A DNA stretch of 64,000 bases, taken from assembly GCF_001894985.1 (NCBI RefSeq), contig NZ_BCXG01000003.1, forward strand, positions 269,207 to 333,206, given 5' to 3'. The translations under genes were made by a program, and so were the position numbers. Below are positions 44,500 through 53,308 of the stretch, one piece after another (within the stretch, counting starts at the first letter, position 1; the number at the start of each line of letters is the position of its first letter). Source of the DNA: Rhodococcus tukisamuensis NBRC 100609 (GTDB lineage Bacteria; Actinomycetota; Actinomycetes; Mycobacteriales; Mycobacteriaceae). The notes below the pieces were generated by a model, which had not been told where the DNA came from, did not search any database, and was given only the letters and a program-made list of their open reading frames with translations.

Positions 44500-45336
44500 T
44501 CAGACGTGGCGCGAGCCGCCGTCGACGGCGATGGAGTTGCCGGTGACGTAGCGCGCGCTGTCCGAGAGCAGGAAGAGCAGTGGCCCGAAGACCTCCTCCG
44601 GCGAGCCCAGCCGGTGCAGCGGCACCACGTCCAGTGCGTGCGCGAGCGCCGCCGGATCCTCGCGCACCCAGCGGGTCATCTCGGTGTCGATGTAGCCGGG
44701 CGCGATCGCGTTGACGCGGATCCCCTTGTCGCCGAGCTCGACTGCCAGCGACTCGGTCAGGTGCGCGACGGCGGCCTTCGAGGTGCAGTAGGCACCGCGA
44801 CCGCGTCGGATCCGGGTGGCCGAGACGGAGGACATGTTGACGATCGCGCCACCAGCCTGCATGTGACGGGACGCGGCCTGCGACCCGAACAGCACACCCT
44901 CGACGTTCACGTCGAGGACCGCCGAGATCTGCTCGGGCGAGATCTCGTCGACCAGCGCGAACGGGAAGATGCCCGCGTTGTTGATCCAGAAGTCGATGGC
45001 GCCGAACTCCTTCAGCGCGATCTGCGCGAGGGCCTCGTGCTCGGCTGCGTTCGTGACGTCCACCCGGGCACCGACGACCCGACCGGGCTTGTCCGCCAGC
45101 GAGCTCACGGCGAGCGCGTCGTTGATCTCCTGCGCGGTCGCGGCCATCTGCTCCTCGTTGATGTCCGCGCCGACGACATTGACGCCGCGGGTGGCGAGAC
45201 CGGCGGCGAAGCCGGCGCCCATACCCTGCGCGGCACCGGTGACCACCGCGACCTTGCCGGCCATTTCGGGGTACAGGGCGAGCATCTGCTCGGCGTTGGT
45301 GCGCCCCGGGTTCTCGGCCTCAGCGTGTGCGGTCAT
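44500..45336 (-). CDS. Short-chain dehydrogenase/reductase
   Basis: A 278-residue SDR with an N-terminal extension of about 25 residues. TGAAQGMG is at 33-40, INNAG at 118-122, catalytic Tyr183 and Lys187 in YCTSK, and YVTGNSIAVDGG near the end. ATG 45336 has GGAGGA upstream. It lies 164 bases upstream of the flavoprotein gene and 91 bases after a SnoaL-like gene, all on the minus strand between the two IclR genes, so it probably belongs to the same inducible pathway. Confidence 0.88.
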   Translation of the reverse strand: MTAHAEAENPGRTNAEQMLALYPEMAGKVAVVTGAAQGMGAGFAAGLATRGVNVVGADINEEQMAATAQEINDALAVSSLADKPGRVVGARVDVTNAAEHEALAQIALKEFGAIDFWINNAGIFPFALVDEISPEQISAVLDVNVEGVLFGSQAASRHMQAGGAIVNMSSVSATRIRRGRGAYCTSKAAVAHLTESLAVELGDKGIRVNAIAPGYIDTEMTRWVREDPAALAHALDVVPLHRLGSPEEVFGPLLFLLSDSARYVTGNSIAVDGGSRHV

Positions 45337-45427
45337 GACTTGACTTCCTCCAAAGATACTGTCGTTCAAATATTTTCATGATGCGCCGGTGATGCTTCCG
45401 ACACTCCCCGGCGGGTGCCCGATCCGG

Positions 45428-45865
45428 TCAGGCCCCGTCGTCCCGGCGGACGCAGCGACGCGCGATGCGCCACTGCCCGCCCTCGCGCACCACCCGGTCG
45501 GTCACTGTGGTGAACCGGACCAGCCGAGAGTCCCCACCGACCGCGGTGGCCATGATCTGCAGGTAGGCGCCGACCTCGAGCTCGTCGTCCGTCACCCGAC
45601 CGACGAAGAGGTTCGTCAGCACGTGCCGGTGCACCTCCCCCGCATCCGCGGCCCCGGCGAAGAAGTCCCGGGCGAATTCGGCAAGATCCGATGCCCCGAC
45701 CACCGGCGCGGGGTAGCTGGGCGAGTGGAACTCGCCAAACACGGTGAACGTCTCCGCCCATCCCTGCGCCGAACCCTCGTCGATCAGGTGGCTCTGCCGG
45801 CCGTACAGCTGGTGGATCTCCAGCACGGTCGCGGCGTCGACGCCGCCAACTTCTGTCCCGCTCAT
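45428..45865 (-). CDS. SnoaL/NTF2-like protein
   Basis: A 145-residue NTF2-fold protein. VLEIHQLYGRQSHLIDEGSA, WAETFTVFGEFHSPSYPAPVVG, HRHVLTNLFVGRV and VVREGGQWRIARRCVRR fit the family; SYPAPV and RHVLTN are characteristic of the gamma-BHC dehydrochlorinase-like SnoaL_4 group. ATG 45865 has GGAGGA upstream. It is the first gene of the minus-strand island and is divergent from an IclR regulator, with a perfect 15-base palindrome between them. Confidence 0.82.
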   Translation of the reverse strand: MSGTEVGGVDAATVLEIHQLYGRQSHLIDEGSAQGWAETFTVFGEFHSPSYPAPVVGASDLAEFARDFFAGAADAGEVHRHVLTNLFVGRVTDDELEVGAYLQIMATAVGGDSRLVRFTTVTDRVVREGGQWRIARRCVRRDDGA

Positions 45866-45922
45866 GACGTGAACTCCTCCGGCGCTCCGGCACGAAGCCG
45901 GAATTGCACCAGTTCTCAATTT

Positions 45923-45951
45923 GTGCGATAATCGCACGGCTAGTGCGATTA
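45923..45951. promoter_or_regulatory. IclR-type palindrome in divergent promoter
   Basis: GTGCGAT-A-ATCGCAC at 45923-45937 is a perfect inverted repeat; a third half-site GTGCGATTA follows at 45943-45951. It lies between the SnoaL-like start (45865) and the IclR start (46000), placed to control both. Confidence 0.7.
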
Positions 45952-45999
45952 AGGTGAAGCGTAGGTGTCTCACCTCACACACGTCAAGGGAGGGGTGGC

Positions 46000-46725
46000 A
46001 TGACTTCGAGCCAATCGGGGTCCGAGCAGCAGAAAGCGGCAGTTCAGCTGGATTCCGGCATGTCCAAGACGCTGCACAACGGACTCGAGATTCTCGAACT
46101 CCTGACGCAGCATCCGTACGGGCTGACGATCACCGAGATCGCCGAGGGCATCGGAGTGCACCGCACGGTGGCGCACCGACTGGTCCGCACGCTCGAGGCA
46201 CATCGGGTGTGCCGGCGCGGCGACAACAAGCGAATCCTGTTGGGCTCAGGCCTGGTCACGCTCGCCGAGCCGGTCGAGCAGGACCTACGCAAGCTGGCAC
46301 GCCCCATCCTCGAGGAACTCGCGGATGCCGTCGAAGCCACCGCCCACCTCGTGGTCCGCGAGGGCGAGGACGAGGTCCGTGCGCTGATGGTTATCGCGCC
46401 GCGCAGTGCCCGAGCGCACGTCGCGTTCCACCCGGGCCAGGTCGATCCGATCAACCGTGGATCGGCCGGCCTGGCGATGCTGGCGGCGATGGCGCCGCGC
46501 GAGGATGAGCGTCCGGAGGTCGCGCGTGCCCGGGAGCGCGGATTCGCGGTGACGTCGGGCGAGGTGACCCAGTCGGTCACCGGCATCTCGGCAGTCGTAC
46601 CGAACCGGCGGCCGGACAGCCTGGTGAGCATCGGCGTATCGGTCTTCGACTCGACCGGGGAACAGGCGTTGGGCGAGGCGGTCATGTCGGCAGCTCGCCG
46701 TCTCGGTCCCCTGCTGCTGCGCTGA
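46000..46725 (+). CDS. IclR family transcriptional regulator
   Basis: A 241-residue IclR protein with an N-terminal tail of about 20 residues. The HTH is SKTLHNGLEILELLTQHPYG, TEIAEGIGVHRTVAHRLVRTL. The effector domain includes ATAHLVVREGEDEVRALMVI, FHPGQVDPINRGSAGLAMLA and VTGISAVVPNRR. It should bind a small aromatic or carboxylic effector and control the minus-strand SnoaL-SDR-flavoprotein-transporter set through the palindrome at 45923. GGGAGGGG lies before ATG 46000. Confidence 0.9.
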   Translation: MTSSQSGSEQQKAAVQLDSGMSKTLHNGLEILELLTQHPYGLTITEIAEGIGVHRTVAHRLVRTLEAHRVCRRGDNKRILLGSGLVTLAEPVEQDLRKLARPILEELADAVEATAHLVVREGEDEVRALMVIAPRSARAHVAFHPGQVDPINRGSAGLAMLAAMAPREDERPEVARARERGFAVTSGEVTQSVTGISAVVPNRRPDSLVSIGVSVFDSTGEQALGEAVMSAARRLGPLLLR

Positions 46726-46820
46726 CGGCCTTGGTGCGGGTCAGCGAGAATCCCTGGCCCGCACCGCGAGACCGGCCCGCAGGCTCACCGCCGCCGGCCC
46801 CGCCGGCCCCGTCGACGCCA

Positions 46821-46838
46821 CCGGCGCAGACGCGCCGG
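46821..46838. terminator. Weak hairpin between convergent genes
   Basis: CCGGCGC-AGAC-GCGCCGG in the 146-base space between the IclR and flavin-hydroxylase stops. The stem is short with no T-run; nothing else is seen in this gap. Confidence 0.35.
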
Positions 46839-46871
46839 CACTGTCGGCGACTGCCGGGTGAAGTAGGACTC

Positions 46872-48782
46872 TCAGGTGCTGACGGCGGCGCTCGCATCCG
46901 CGGGAACGATCAGCGACGGGTCCGTCGCTGCCGCGACGGCCTCCTCGAACTCGCGCTGTCCCACCTGCGAACCGAGCACGAGGGCGAGCCGGGCGAGGAA
47001 GCCCTCGCGGTCGTGCTCGCCGACCTGGTCGAGCGCGTCGGACAGGCCCATCCACACGTTCTCGCGGCGCAACTCCGCCGGATCGATCGCGGGCCCGTTG
47101 TCGACCGTCGCCGACGCACCGGCCGGGGCGTTGCCCAGGCTCAGGTGACGGACGACGTCGTCGATGCGTCCGACACCGTCGACGCGGCACAGCAGCACGC
47201 CATCGGGTCGAATTACGAACACCTCGCCGTCGCGGGCACCCAGCGCGGCGGCGACCTGACCCTCGGTGTCAGGGACCACCGCGACCGCGGCGTCGGAGTT
47301 GTCCGAGCCAATCAGGATGGCGCGCACCGACTCCGGTGCCAGCGCGCCGGCGAGGGTCGCGGTCGCGGCGGCCAGCGCGGCGGCGTCGACGCGCACGCCC
47401 AGTACCGCGAAGCCGTTGCCGCGCAGCACGTTCAGGGACGACTTGCTGCCGTCGGCCACCTGGACCCGACGGTCCTCGACCGGGTCACCGGCGGCGACAC
47501 CGTCGGCGTCGGCCGGGGTGGGCCAGGTGAGCGGGGAGATCCGCGCGTTGGTGGCGCTGGACTGACGCGGGTTGATCAGGTGGCTGAACTCGGGGCGGTC
47601 GACGGCCAGCGCGAGGATCGCGTCGCGCGTCGTCTGGTAGCCGTGGCTGCCGGGCGACATGATCAGCGTGCTCTTGCCGGCGTTCGCGATGTTCTGCCGC
47701 CACGCGTCGTGGCGCTCCACCGAGTACGCCTGCAGCAGTTCCTCTCCGGCGTTGCCGTGGATCACCGATGCCAACTGCCATGCGAGGGTCTCGGCGTCCT
47801 CCATGCCCGAGTTGAGGCCCCGCACACCGAAGATCGGCACCAGGTGCGCCGCATCGCCGGCGAACAGTATGCGGCCGTGCGTGAAGTCCTCCAGCGCCAG
47901 CGCGCGAGCGCTGTAGAAGCCGTGCCACTCGAGGGTCCACGGCAGATCGTTCTGCAGCCACTCCAGATGCCGCGTGATCCTGTCGCGGATGCGGTCTTCC
48001 TGGGTCTCCAGTTCGGCGTCCTCCGACGGGTCGAGCTGGTAGTCGATGCGCCAGATGTTCTTGGGCTGCTTGTGCATGATGATCGTCGAGCCCGGGTTGC
48101 TCGGCGGGTCGAACCAGACCATGCGCTCGGCCGGCAGTGCCGACTCCCAGTGGATGTCGGCGATGACGTAGCGTCCCGAATAGTTGGTGCCCTGCATGCG
48201 AATACCGGCGAGCTCGCGCAGGCGGCTGCGGCCACCGTCGGCGGCCACGACCCAGCGGGCGCGCAAGTGTCGCTGGCCGAACGCAGTGTCGACCTCGAGG
48301 GTCACCTCGTCGTCGGCGCGCAGCACGCCCGCGATGCTCGCGGACCAGTGCAGCGTGATGAGCGGGTTCGCCTCGAGGGTGTCGACCATGATCTGCTCGA
48401 ACTCCGACTGCGAGACGTTGACCATCGGCGGCCGGACGTCGTGGTCGGCGTTGCGCATCTCGAAGTGCAGCACCTGCTGGTCGCGGTAGAAGCTGCGGCC
48501 GCCGACCCACGGGAGCACGATCTTCTCGAGTGCGGCCCCGAAGCCGAGCCGCGCCGCGGCCTCGAGGCTGTGGCGGGAGATGCAGATGGCGCGGCTGCCG
48601 AACGAGACCTGATCGGACGCCTCGAGAATCGTGACGGGGATGCCGCGCTGCGCGAGGCCGAGGGCGGCGGCCATGCCGACGGGTCCGGCGCCGACAACGA
48701 CGACGGGCAGGGCCTCGTCGGTGGGCGTCATCGACACGACGTCCGACGCCGGGTACTTCGGGGGCTGGTAGTAGGTCGACAT
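46872..48782 (-). CDS. FAD-dependent aromatic hydroxylase, MhpA-like
   Basis: A 636-residue class A flavoprotein monooxygenase. The FAD motif GAGPVGMAAALGLAQRG starts at residue 31, the DG motif is WVVAADGGRSRLRELAG, and the GD motif is ILFAGDAAHLVPIFGVRGLN. The C-terminal third is a thioredoxin-like domain as in 3-(3-hydroxyphenyl)propionate 2-hydroxylase and related phenol hydroxylases. It probably ortho-hydroxylates a phenolic acid using NAD(P)H and O2. It lies two bases after an MHS transporter gene, so the transporter may import its substrate. No ring-cleavage gene lies beside it. Confidence 0.9.
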   Translation of the reverse strand: MSTYYQPPKYPASDVVSMTPTDEALPVVVVGAGPVGMAAALGLAQRGIPVTILEASDQVSFGSRAICISRHSLEAAARLGFGAALEKIVLPWVGGRSFYRDQQVLHFEMRNADHDVRPPMVNVSQSEFEQIMVDTLEANPLITLHWSASIAGVLRADDEVTLEVDTAFGQRHLRARWVVAADGGRSRLRELAGIRMQGTNYSGRYVIADIHWESALPAERMVWFDPPSNPGSTIIMHKQPKNIWRIDYQLDPSEDAELETQEDRIRDRITRHLEWLQNDLPWTLEWHGFYSARALALEDFTHGRILFAGDAAHLVPIFGVRGLNSGMEDAETLAWQLASVIHGNAGEELLQAYSVERHDAWRQNIANAGKSTLIMSPGSHGYQTTRDAILALAVDRPEFSHLINPRQSSATNARISPLTWPTPADADGVAAGDPVEDRRVQVADGSKSSLNVLRGNGFAVLGVRVDAAALAAATATLAGALAPESVRAILIGSDNSDAAVAVVPDTEGQVAAALGARDGEVFVIRPDGVLLCRVDGVGRIDDVVRHLSLGNAPAGASATVDNGPAIDPAELRRENVWMGLSDALDQVGEHDREGFLARLALVLGSQVGQREFEEAVAAATDPSLIVPADASAAVST

Positions 48783-48784
48783 GA

Positions 48785-50110
48785 TCAGACCCCTTCCTGC
48801 TCGGACGGACGGGAGGATGGGGTACCGGGCACCTTCAGCACGAGAATGCTGGCGAGGCTGATCAGCGCGATGAGCACGAAGTAGCCGGTGATCGCGAGCG
48901 ACGTCTCGAAGCTCGCATACAGCGCAGTGGCGATGATCGGCGCGAGGCCGCCGCCGAGGATGGCGCCGACCTGGTAGCCGAGGGAGGCACCCGAGTAGCG
49001 GATCGCCGGGGGGAACAGCTCCGCGAACAGCGCGGACTGCGGGCCGGCGCAGCAGCCGAGGGTGAAGCCCAGGCCGATCATCGCGACCGCCATGATCGGC
49101 AGCACGGCGGTGTCCATCAGCGGGAAGAACACCGCGGCGGCGATCACCAGCCCGATCGAGCTGCGGACGTAGACCGTCCGGCGTCCGAGAGTGTCGGACT
49201 TCCACGCGCTGAATGCCATGCCGGCCATCCAGAACGGGCACGATCCGATCAGCAGGAACAGCATCGTGGTCTTGCTGAAGCCGAGGGTCTTCTCGCCGTA
49301 CTTGAGGACGTAGACCATGTAGGCGTACGCAATGCCGTTCGTGGCGATGAACGTTCCGCCCGCCAGCAGGACCGTCCGCCAGTGCTTGGTGAGGACCTCG
49401 ACGATCGGCAGTTTGGTCTCCTGCGGCCGGTCCCTTGTCGCCTGGAACTCGTGGCTCTCCTCGAGTCCGAGTCGGATCCACATAGCGACCAGGACGAGAA
49501 CGGCGCTGAGCAGGAATGGAATCCGCCAGCCCCACGCGGCGAACGTCTCGTCGCTCATGAACGCGGTCAGCGGCAGGTAGACGAGGTTGGCCAGGAGGAC
49601 GCCGGCCGGGACACCGATCTGCGGCGCCGCTCCGTACAGGCCCTTGCGGCCCTCGGGGGCGTTCTCCGTGGCCACCAGGACCGCGCCGCCCCACTCGCCG
49701 CCGACGCCGAGGCCCTGGACGAAGCGCAGCGTCACCAGCAGGATCGGGGCGAACACACCGATCGCATCGTAGTTGGGGAGCACACCGATACCGACGGTCG
49801 CGAAACCCATGAGCAGCAACGAGATCACGAGCATCGACTTGCGGCCGACGCGGTCACCGAAGTGGCCCATCACGATGCCACCGATGGGGCGAGCGAGGAA
49901 TCCGACGGCGAGGGTCGCGAACGCGGCGAGGGTGCCGGCCAGTTCCGAGCTTCCGGGGAAGAACTGGCTGCCGAGTACGAGTGCGGCGGCCGTGCCGTAG
50001 ATGAAGAAGTCGTACCACTCGATCGCGGTGCCGACGAAGCTGCCCAGCGCGGCCTTGCGAGCCCTCTGGTGCAGTGCCTGCGGCGCAGTCGCCGAGACGG
50101 TAGCCGTCAT
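48785..50110 (-). CDS. MFS transporter, MHS type
   Basis: A 441-residue transporter with SFVGTAIEWYDFFIYG in helix 1, GHFGDRVGRKSMLVISLLL motif A, LRFVQGLGVGGEWGGAVLVATE and FAELFPPAIRYSGASLGYQ. This is the MHS (shikimate/alpha-ketoglutarate permease) pattern. It is translationally adjacent to the MhpA-like hydroxylase (stop to start gap of two bases). ATG 50110 has GAAAGG nine bases upstream. It is the third MHS-type carrier within 12 kb. Confidence 0.9.
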   Translation of the reverse strand: MTATVSATAPQALHQRARKAALGSFVGTAIEWYDFFIYGTAAALVLGSQFFPGSSELAGTLAAFATLAVGFLARPIGGIVMGHFGDRVGRKSMLVISLLLMGFATVGIGVLPNYDAIGVFAPILLVTLRFVQGLGVGGEWGGAVLVATENAPEGRKGLYGAAPQIGVPAGVLLANLVYLPLTAFMSDETFAAWGWRIPFLLSAVLVLVAMWIRLGLEESHEFQATRDRPQETKLPIVEVLTKHWRTVLLAGGTFIATNGIAYAYMVYVLKYGEKTLGFSKTTMLFLLIGSCPFWMAGMAFSAWKSDTLGRRTVYVRSSIGLVIAAAVFFPLMDTAVLPIMAVAMIGLGFTLGCCAGPQSALFAELFPPAIRYSGASLGYQVGAILGGGLAPIIATALYASFETSLAITGYFVLIALISLASILVLKVPGTPSSRPSEQEGV

Positions 50111-50236
50111 GAGTTGGTGCCTTTCACGTCTGGAAGCGCAGGGACGTAGCCACCCGCGCGTGCCGACAAAGCGGCCCGCAGAACATCTTGACCTGGATCA
50201 CATCGCGTGAAAAGCGCAAGAATCCGAGGTGAATCC

Positions 50237-51172
50237 TCAGGAAATCTGCGGATTCGGTCCGGCCTCGGCCGCCGCGTAGGCGACGAAGGCCCTGCCCACC
50301 CGGCTCAGCAGCGCGTCCTGCGGCCACACGAGAAGAATGTCGACGGCGGCCAGGGGCGGGTGCACGTCGGGCCGGACCACCACCCCCAGGCCCTCGTAGG
50401 TGACGTCGAGCTGGGGACGCTGGATCAGCAGTGTCCAGCCCAGCCCGCGGCCCACGAGGGCGCGCGCAGTCTCGAAGTTCTTCGGCCTGAACCGCACCTG
50501 CGGCGTGAACCCGGCCTGGCTGCACATGTGCAGCGCATGAAACGAGCTCGGCGGCGCGTCGAGCAGCACCATCGGCTCGTCGGCCAGCGCCGCGAGTTCG
50601 AGCACCGGCTCGTCCGCGAGCCGATGCCCGGGGGGCAACAAGATCGTGGGCTGACGCGTGTCGATGCGGGCGCGGCGCAGCGCGGGCGGCAGATCCAGGT
50701 CGTAGACGATCGCGAGGTCGAGCTCACCGGACAGCATCCGCTGCGCGAGCCGATCCTGGGTGTCCTCCACGAACTCGACCGTGACCTCGGGGTGCAGCTT
50801 GTTGAACTCGAAGAGCAGCCGCGGCAGCAGGGTCGGACCCAGCGAGGAGTAGCAGCCGATGGCGAGCGGCCCGGTCAGCACGCCCTCGGCCCCGGAAGCC
50901 TCGGCCGCGAGGTCCCCCGCCTGCTCGAGGAGCGCCTTCGCTCGCATCACAACGCGCTCACCGGTCGGGGTGAGCTGGACCCCGTGCGCGCGCCGCCGCA
51001 CACAGAGCTGCGCGCGAAGCCCGCGTTCGAGTTCGGTGACCGCGAGGGAGACCGCCGACTGCGAGATGTGCAGCCGGTCGGCCGCCGCCCGGATGGTGCC
51101 GGTCTCGGCGACGGCCACGAACACGTACAGCTGGCGCAGTGTGTACGCCGGCGGTCTAGCCGAACTGGCCAT
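50237..51172 (-). CDS. LysR family transcriptional regulator
   Basis: A 311-residue LysR protein. The HTH is TLRQLYVFVAVAETGTIRAA, ADRLHISQSAVSLAVTELER. The effector domain (about 95-300) has GPLAIGCYSSLGPTLLPRLL, ELDLAIVYDLDLPP and PTILLPPGHRLAD. ATG 51172 has GGGAGG five bases upstream. It is divergent from the FadE10 orthologue (133 bases apart) and lies 126 bases downstream of the MHS transporter's start, so either neighbour could be its target. Confidence 0.9.
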   Translation of the reverse strand: MASSARPPAYTLRQLYVFVAVAETGTIRAAADRLHISQSAVSLAVTELERGLRAQLCVRRRAHGVQLTPTGERVVMRAKALLEQAGDLAAEASGAEGVLTGPLAIGCYSSLGPTLLPRLLFEFNKLHPEVTVEFVEDTQDRLAQRMLSGELDLAIVYDLDLPPALRRARIDTRQPTILLPPGHRLADEPVLELAALADEPMVLLDAPPSSFHALHMCSQAGFTPQVRFRPKNFETARALVGRGLGWTLLIQRPQLDVTYEGLGVVVRPDVHPPLAAVDILLVWPQDALLSRVGRAFVAYAAAEAGPNPQIS

Positions 51173-51304
51173 CGTTACCTCCCGGCCGATTCTCCCACCC
51201 CCGGGCCTGCCGGACCGGCCGGGCGAGACGGGGGGTTGTCGGTGGCGCGGCCCGGGGGAATACTCGCCAGTAGGTTCTCCGATCGCCCGTCGAGGAGGCG
51301 GATC

Positions 51305-53260
51305 ATGGTTGCACCGGTCCAGGTCACGGAAGAACAGGCCCGCGCGGTCGCGGAGGAAGCCCGGGAGAGTGGCTGGGACAAACCGTCCTTCGCCAAGGAG
51401 CTGTTCCTCGGCAGGTTCCGACTGGACCTGGTGCACCCGTTCCCGCGGCCCGCCCCCGAGGAGGACGCGCGGACCGACCGTTTTCTCGCCGAGCTCACCG
51501 AATACTGTGCGGGCCTTGACGGTTCGGCGATCGAACGGGAGGCTCGCATCCCCGACGAGTACGTCCGCGGCCTCGTCGAGCTCGGCTGCTTCGGGCTGAA
51601 GGTGCCACCGGAGTACGGCGGTCTCGGCCTGTCCCAGGTGGCCTACAACCGGGTGCTGATGCTCGTGGCCTCCGTGCACCCGAGCCTCGGCGCGCTGATT
51701 TCCGCACACCAGTCGATCGGCGTGCCGGAGCCGCTGAAACTGGCCGGCACCGACGCCCAGAAGCGAGAGTTCCTGCCCCGGTGCGCCAAGGGTGCGATCT
51801 CGGCGTTCCTGCTGACCGAGCCCGACGTCGGTTCCGACCCGGCACGGATGGCCTCGGCCGCCACCCCGACCGCCGACGGCGAGGCCTACCTGCTCGACGG
51901 CGTCAAGCTCTGGACCACCAACGGCGTGGTCGCCGAGCTCCTGGTGGTGATGGCGCGGGTGCCGCGCAGCGAGGGTCACCGCGGCGGCATCTCCGCGTTC
52001 GTGGTCGAGGCGAACGCGCCCGGCATCACCGTCGAGCGCCGCAACGCCTTCATGGGTCTGCGGGGCATCGAGAACGGCGTCACCCGCCTGCACCAGGTGC
52101 GGGTGCCGCGGGAGAACCTGATCGGCCGGGAGGGCGACGGCCTCAAGATCGCGTTGACCACCCTCAACGCCGGGCGCCTGGCGATCCCTGCGATGTGCGC
52201 GGCCGCCGGGAAGTGGTCGCTGAAGATCGCCCGGGAGTGGTCCGGGCAGCGGGTGCAGTGGGGCCGGCGGGTCGGCCTGCACGGCGCGGTGGCCGCCAAG
52301 ATCTCCTTCGTCGCGGCCACCACCTACGCGCTCGAGTCGGTGCTCGAGCTGTCCGGTCAGATGGCGGACGAGGGCCGCAACGACATCCGGATCGAGGCGG
52401 CGCTGGCAAAGCTGTGGGCCAGCGAGATGGGTTGCCTGATCGCGGACGAACTGGTCCAGATCCGCGGCGGGCGCGGCTACGAGACGGCGGACTCGCTGGC
52501 CGCGCGCGGCGAACGCGCGGTCCCCGTCGAACAACTGCTGCGGGACCTGCGGATCAACCGGATCTTCGAGGGCTCGAGTGAGATCATGCGGCTACTGGTC
52601 GCCCGGGAGGCGGTCGACGCGCACCTGACCGCGGCGGGCGACCTCGCGGACCCGAAGTCGGACCTGCAGCACAAGGCGAAGGCCGCACTCGGCGCCAGCG
52701 GGTTCTACGCGAAGTGGCTGCCGCACCTGGTCTCCGGAAAGGGACAGCTACCCAACTCGTACGGCGAGTTCGACACGCTCGCAACACATCTGCGGTTCGT
52801 CGAGCGCAACGCCCGCAAGCTGGCCCGCTCCACCTTCTACGGGATGGCCCGCTGGCAGGCGGGGATGGAACAGCACCAGCAGTTCCTCGGCCGGGTGGTG
52901 GACATCGGCGCCGAACTGTTCGCGATGTCCGCCACCTGCGTGCGGGCCGAGATGCAGCGGCGCGAGGAGGCCGCCGACGTCGGCGCCGAGGCCTACGAGC
53001 TCGCCCACGCGTTCTGTCAGCAGTCCCGACTGCGGGTGGACCGGTTGTTCGCGGCGCTGTGGGACAACACCGACGAGGTCGACCAGACCCTGGCCGCGTC
53101 GGTCCTCGGCGGCCGCTACACCTGGCTCGAGGCCGGGGTGCTGGACCAGAGCGAGGGCACCGGGCCGTGGATCGCCGAGTGGACCCCGGGCGCCTCGACC
53201 GAGGAGAACGTCGCGCGGCGGGTCGAGGCGCCGGCCACCGAGCCCGCCGCCGGGGAGTAA
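51305..53260 (+). CDS. Acyl-CoA dehydrogenase, FadE10 orthologue
   Basis: A 651-residue enzyme. SGWDKPSFAKELFLGRFRLD at the N-terminus, FLLTEPDVGSDPARMA, KLWTTNGVVAELLVV, EGHRGGISAFVVEA and RINRIFEGSSEIMRLL are near-identical in my recollection to M. tuberculosis FadE10 (Rv0873, 650 residues). A C-terminal helical domain of about 180 residues follows the ACAD core, as in VLCAD/ACAD9-type enzymes. The substrate is unknown. ATG 51305 follows a GGAGG-containing leader. An eleven-C run comes directly after the stop. Confidence 0.9.
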   Translation: MVAPVQVTEEQARAVAEEARESGWDKPSFAKELFLGRFRLDLVHPFPRPAPEEDARTDRFLAELTEYCAGLDGSAIEREARIPDEYVRGLVELGCFGLKVPPEYGGLGLSQVAYNRVLMLVASVHPSLGALISAHQSIGVPEPLKLAGTDAQKREFLPRCAKGAISAFLLTEPDVGSDPARMASAATPTADGEAYLLDGVKLWTTNGVVAELLVVMARVPRSEGHRGGISAFVVEANAPGITVERRNAFMGLRGIENGVTRLHQVRVPRENLIGREGDGLKIALTTLNAGRLAIPAMCAAAGKWSLKIAREWSGQRVQWGRRVGLHGAVAAKISFVAATTYALESVLELSGQMADEGRNDIRIEAALAKLWASEMGCLIADELVQIRGGRGYETADSLAARGERAVPVEQLLRDLRINRIFEGSSEIMRLLVAREAVDAHLTAAGDLADPKSDLQHKAKAALGASGFYAKWLPHLVSGKGQLPNSYGEFDTLATHLRFVERNARKLARSTFYGMARWQAGMEQHQQFLGRVVDIGAELFAMSATCVRAEMQRREEAADVGAEAYELAHAFCQQSRLRVDRLFAALWDNTDEVDQTLAASVLGGRYTWLEAGVLDQSEGTGPWIAEWTPGASTEENVARRVEAPATEPAAGE

Positions 53261-53308
53261 CCCCCCCCCCCGGCGGATCATGTTGCCCCGGAACGCGCGG
53301 CCCCGGCC
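53261..53308. repeat. Poly-C tract after FadE10 stop
   Basis: An uninterrupted C run of about eleven bases starts just after the TAA. It lies in a 48-base gap between convergent genes and is prone to slippage or sequencing error; it does not affect coding. Confidence 0.6.

Noticed and set aside
48785..49694. Extension of the MhpA-like hydroxylase frame to 940 residues
   Set aside because: The extra 300 residues lie antisense-free but over the MFS transporter in another frame and show shadow composition; the hydroxylase starts at ATG 48782 two bases after the transporter stop.
50207..51304. Upstream extension of the FadE10 frame to 1017 codons
   Set aside because: The extension is antisense to a convincing LysR gene. 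FadE10 homology starts at ATG 51305, so the longer frame is only open by GC bias.
53261..53275. Poly-C run as a phase-variation switch
   Set aside because: It lies after the FadE10 stop and before the convergent gene's stop, so slippage changes no reading frame or promoter spacing.
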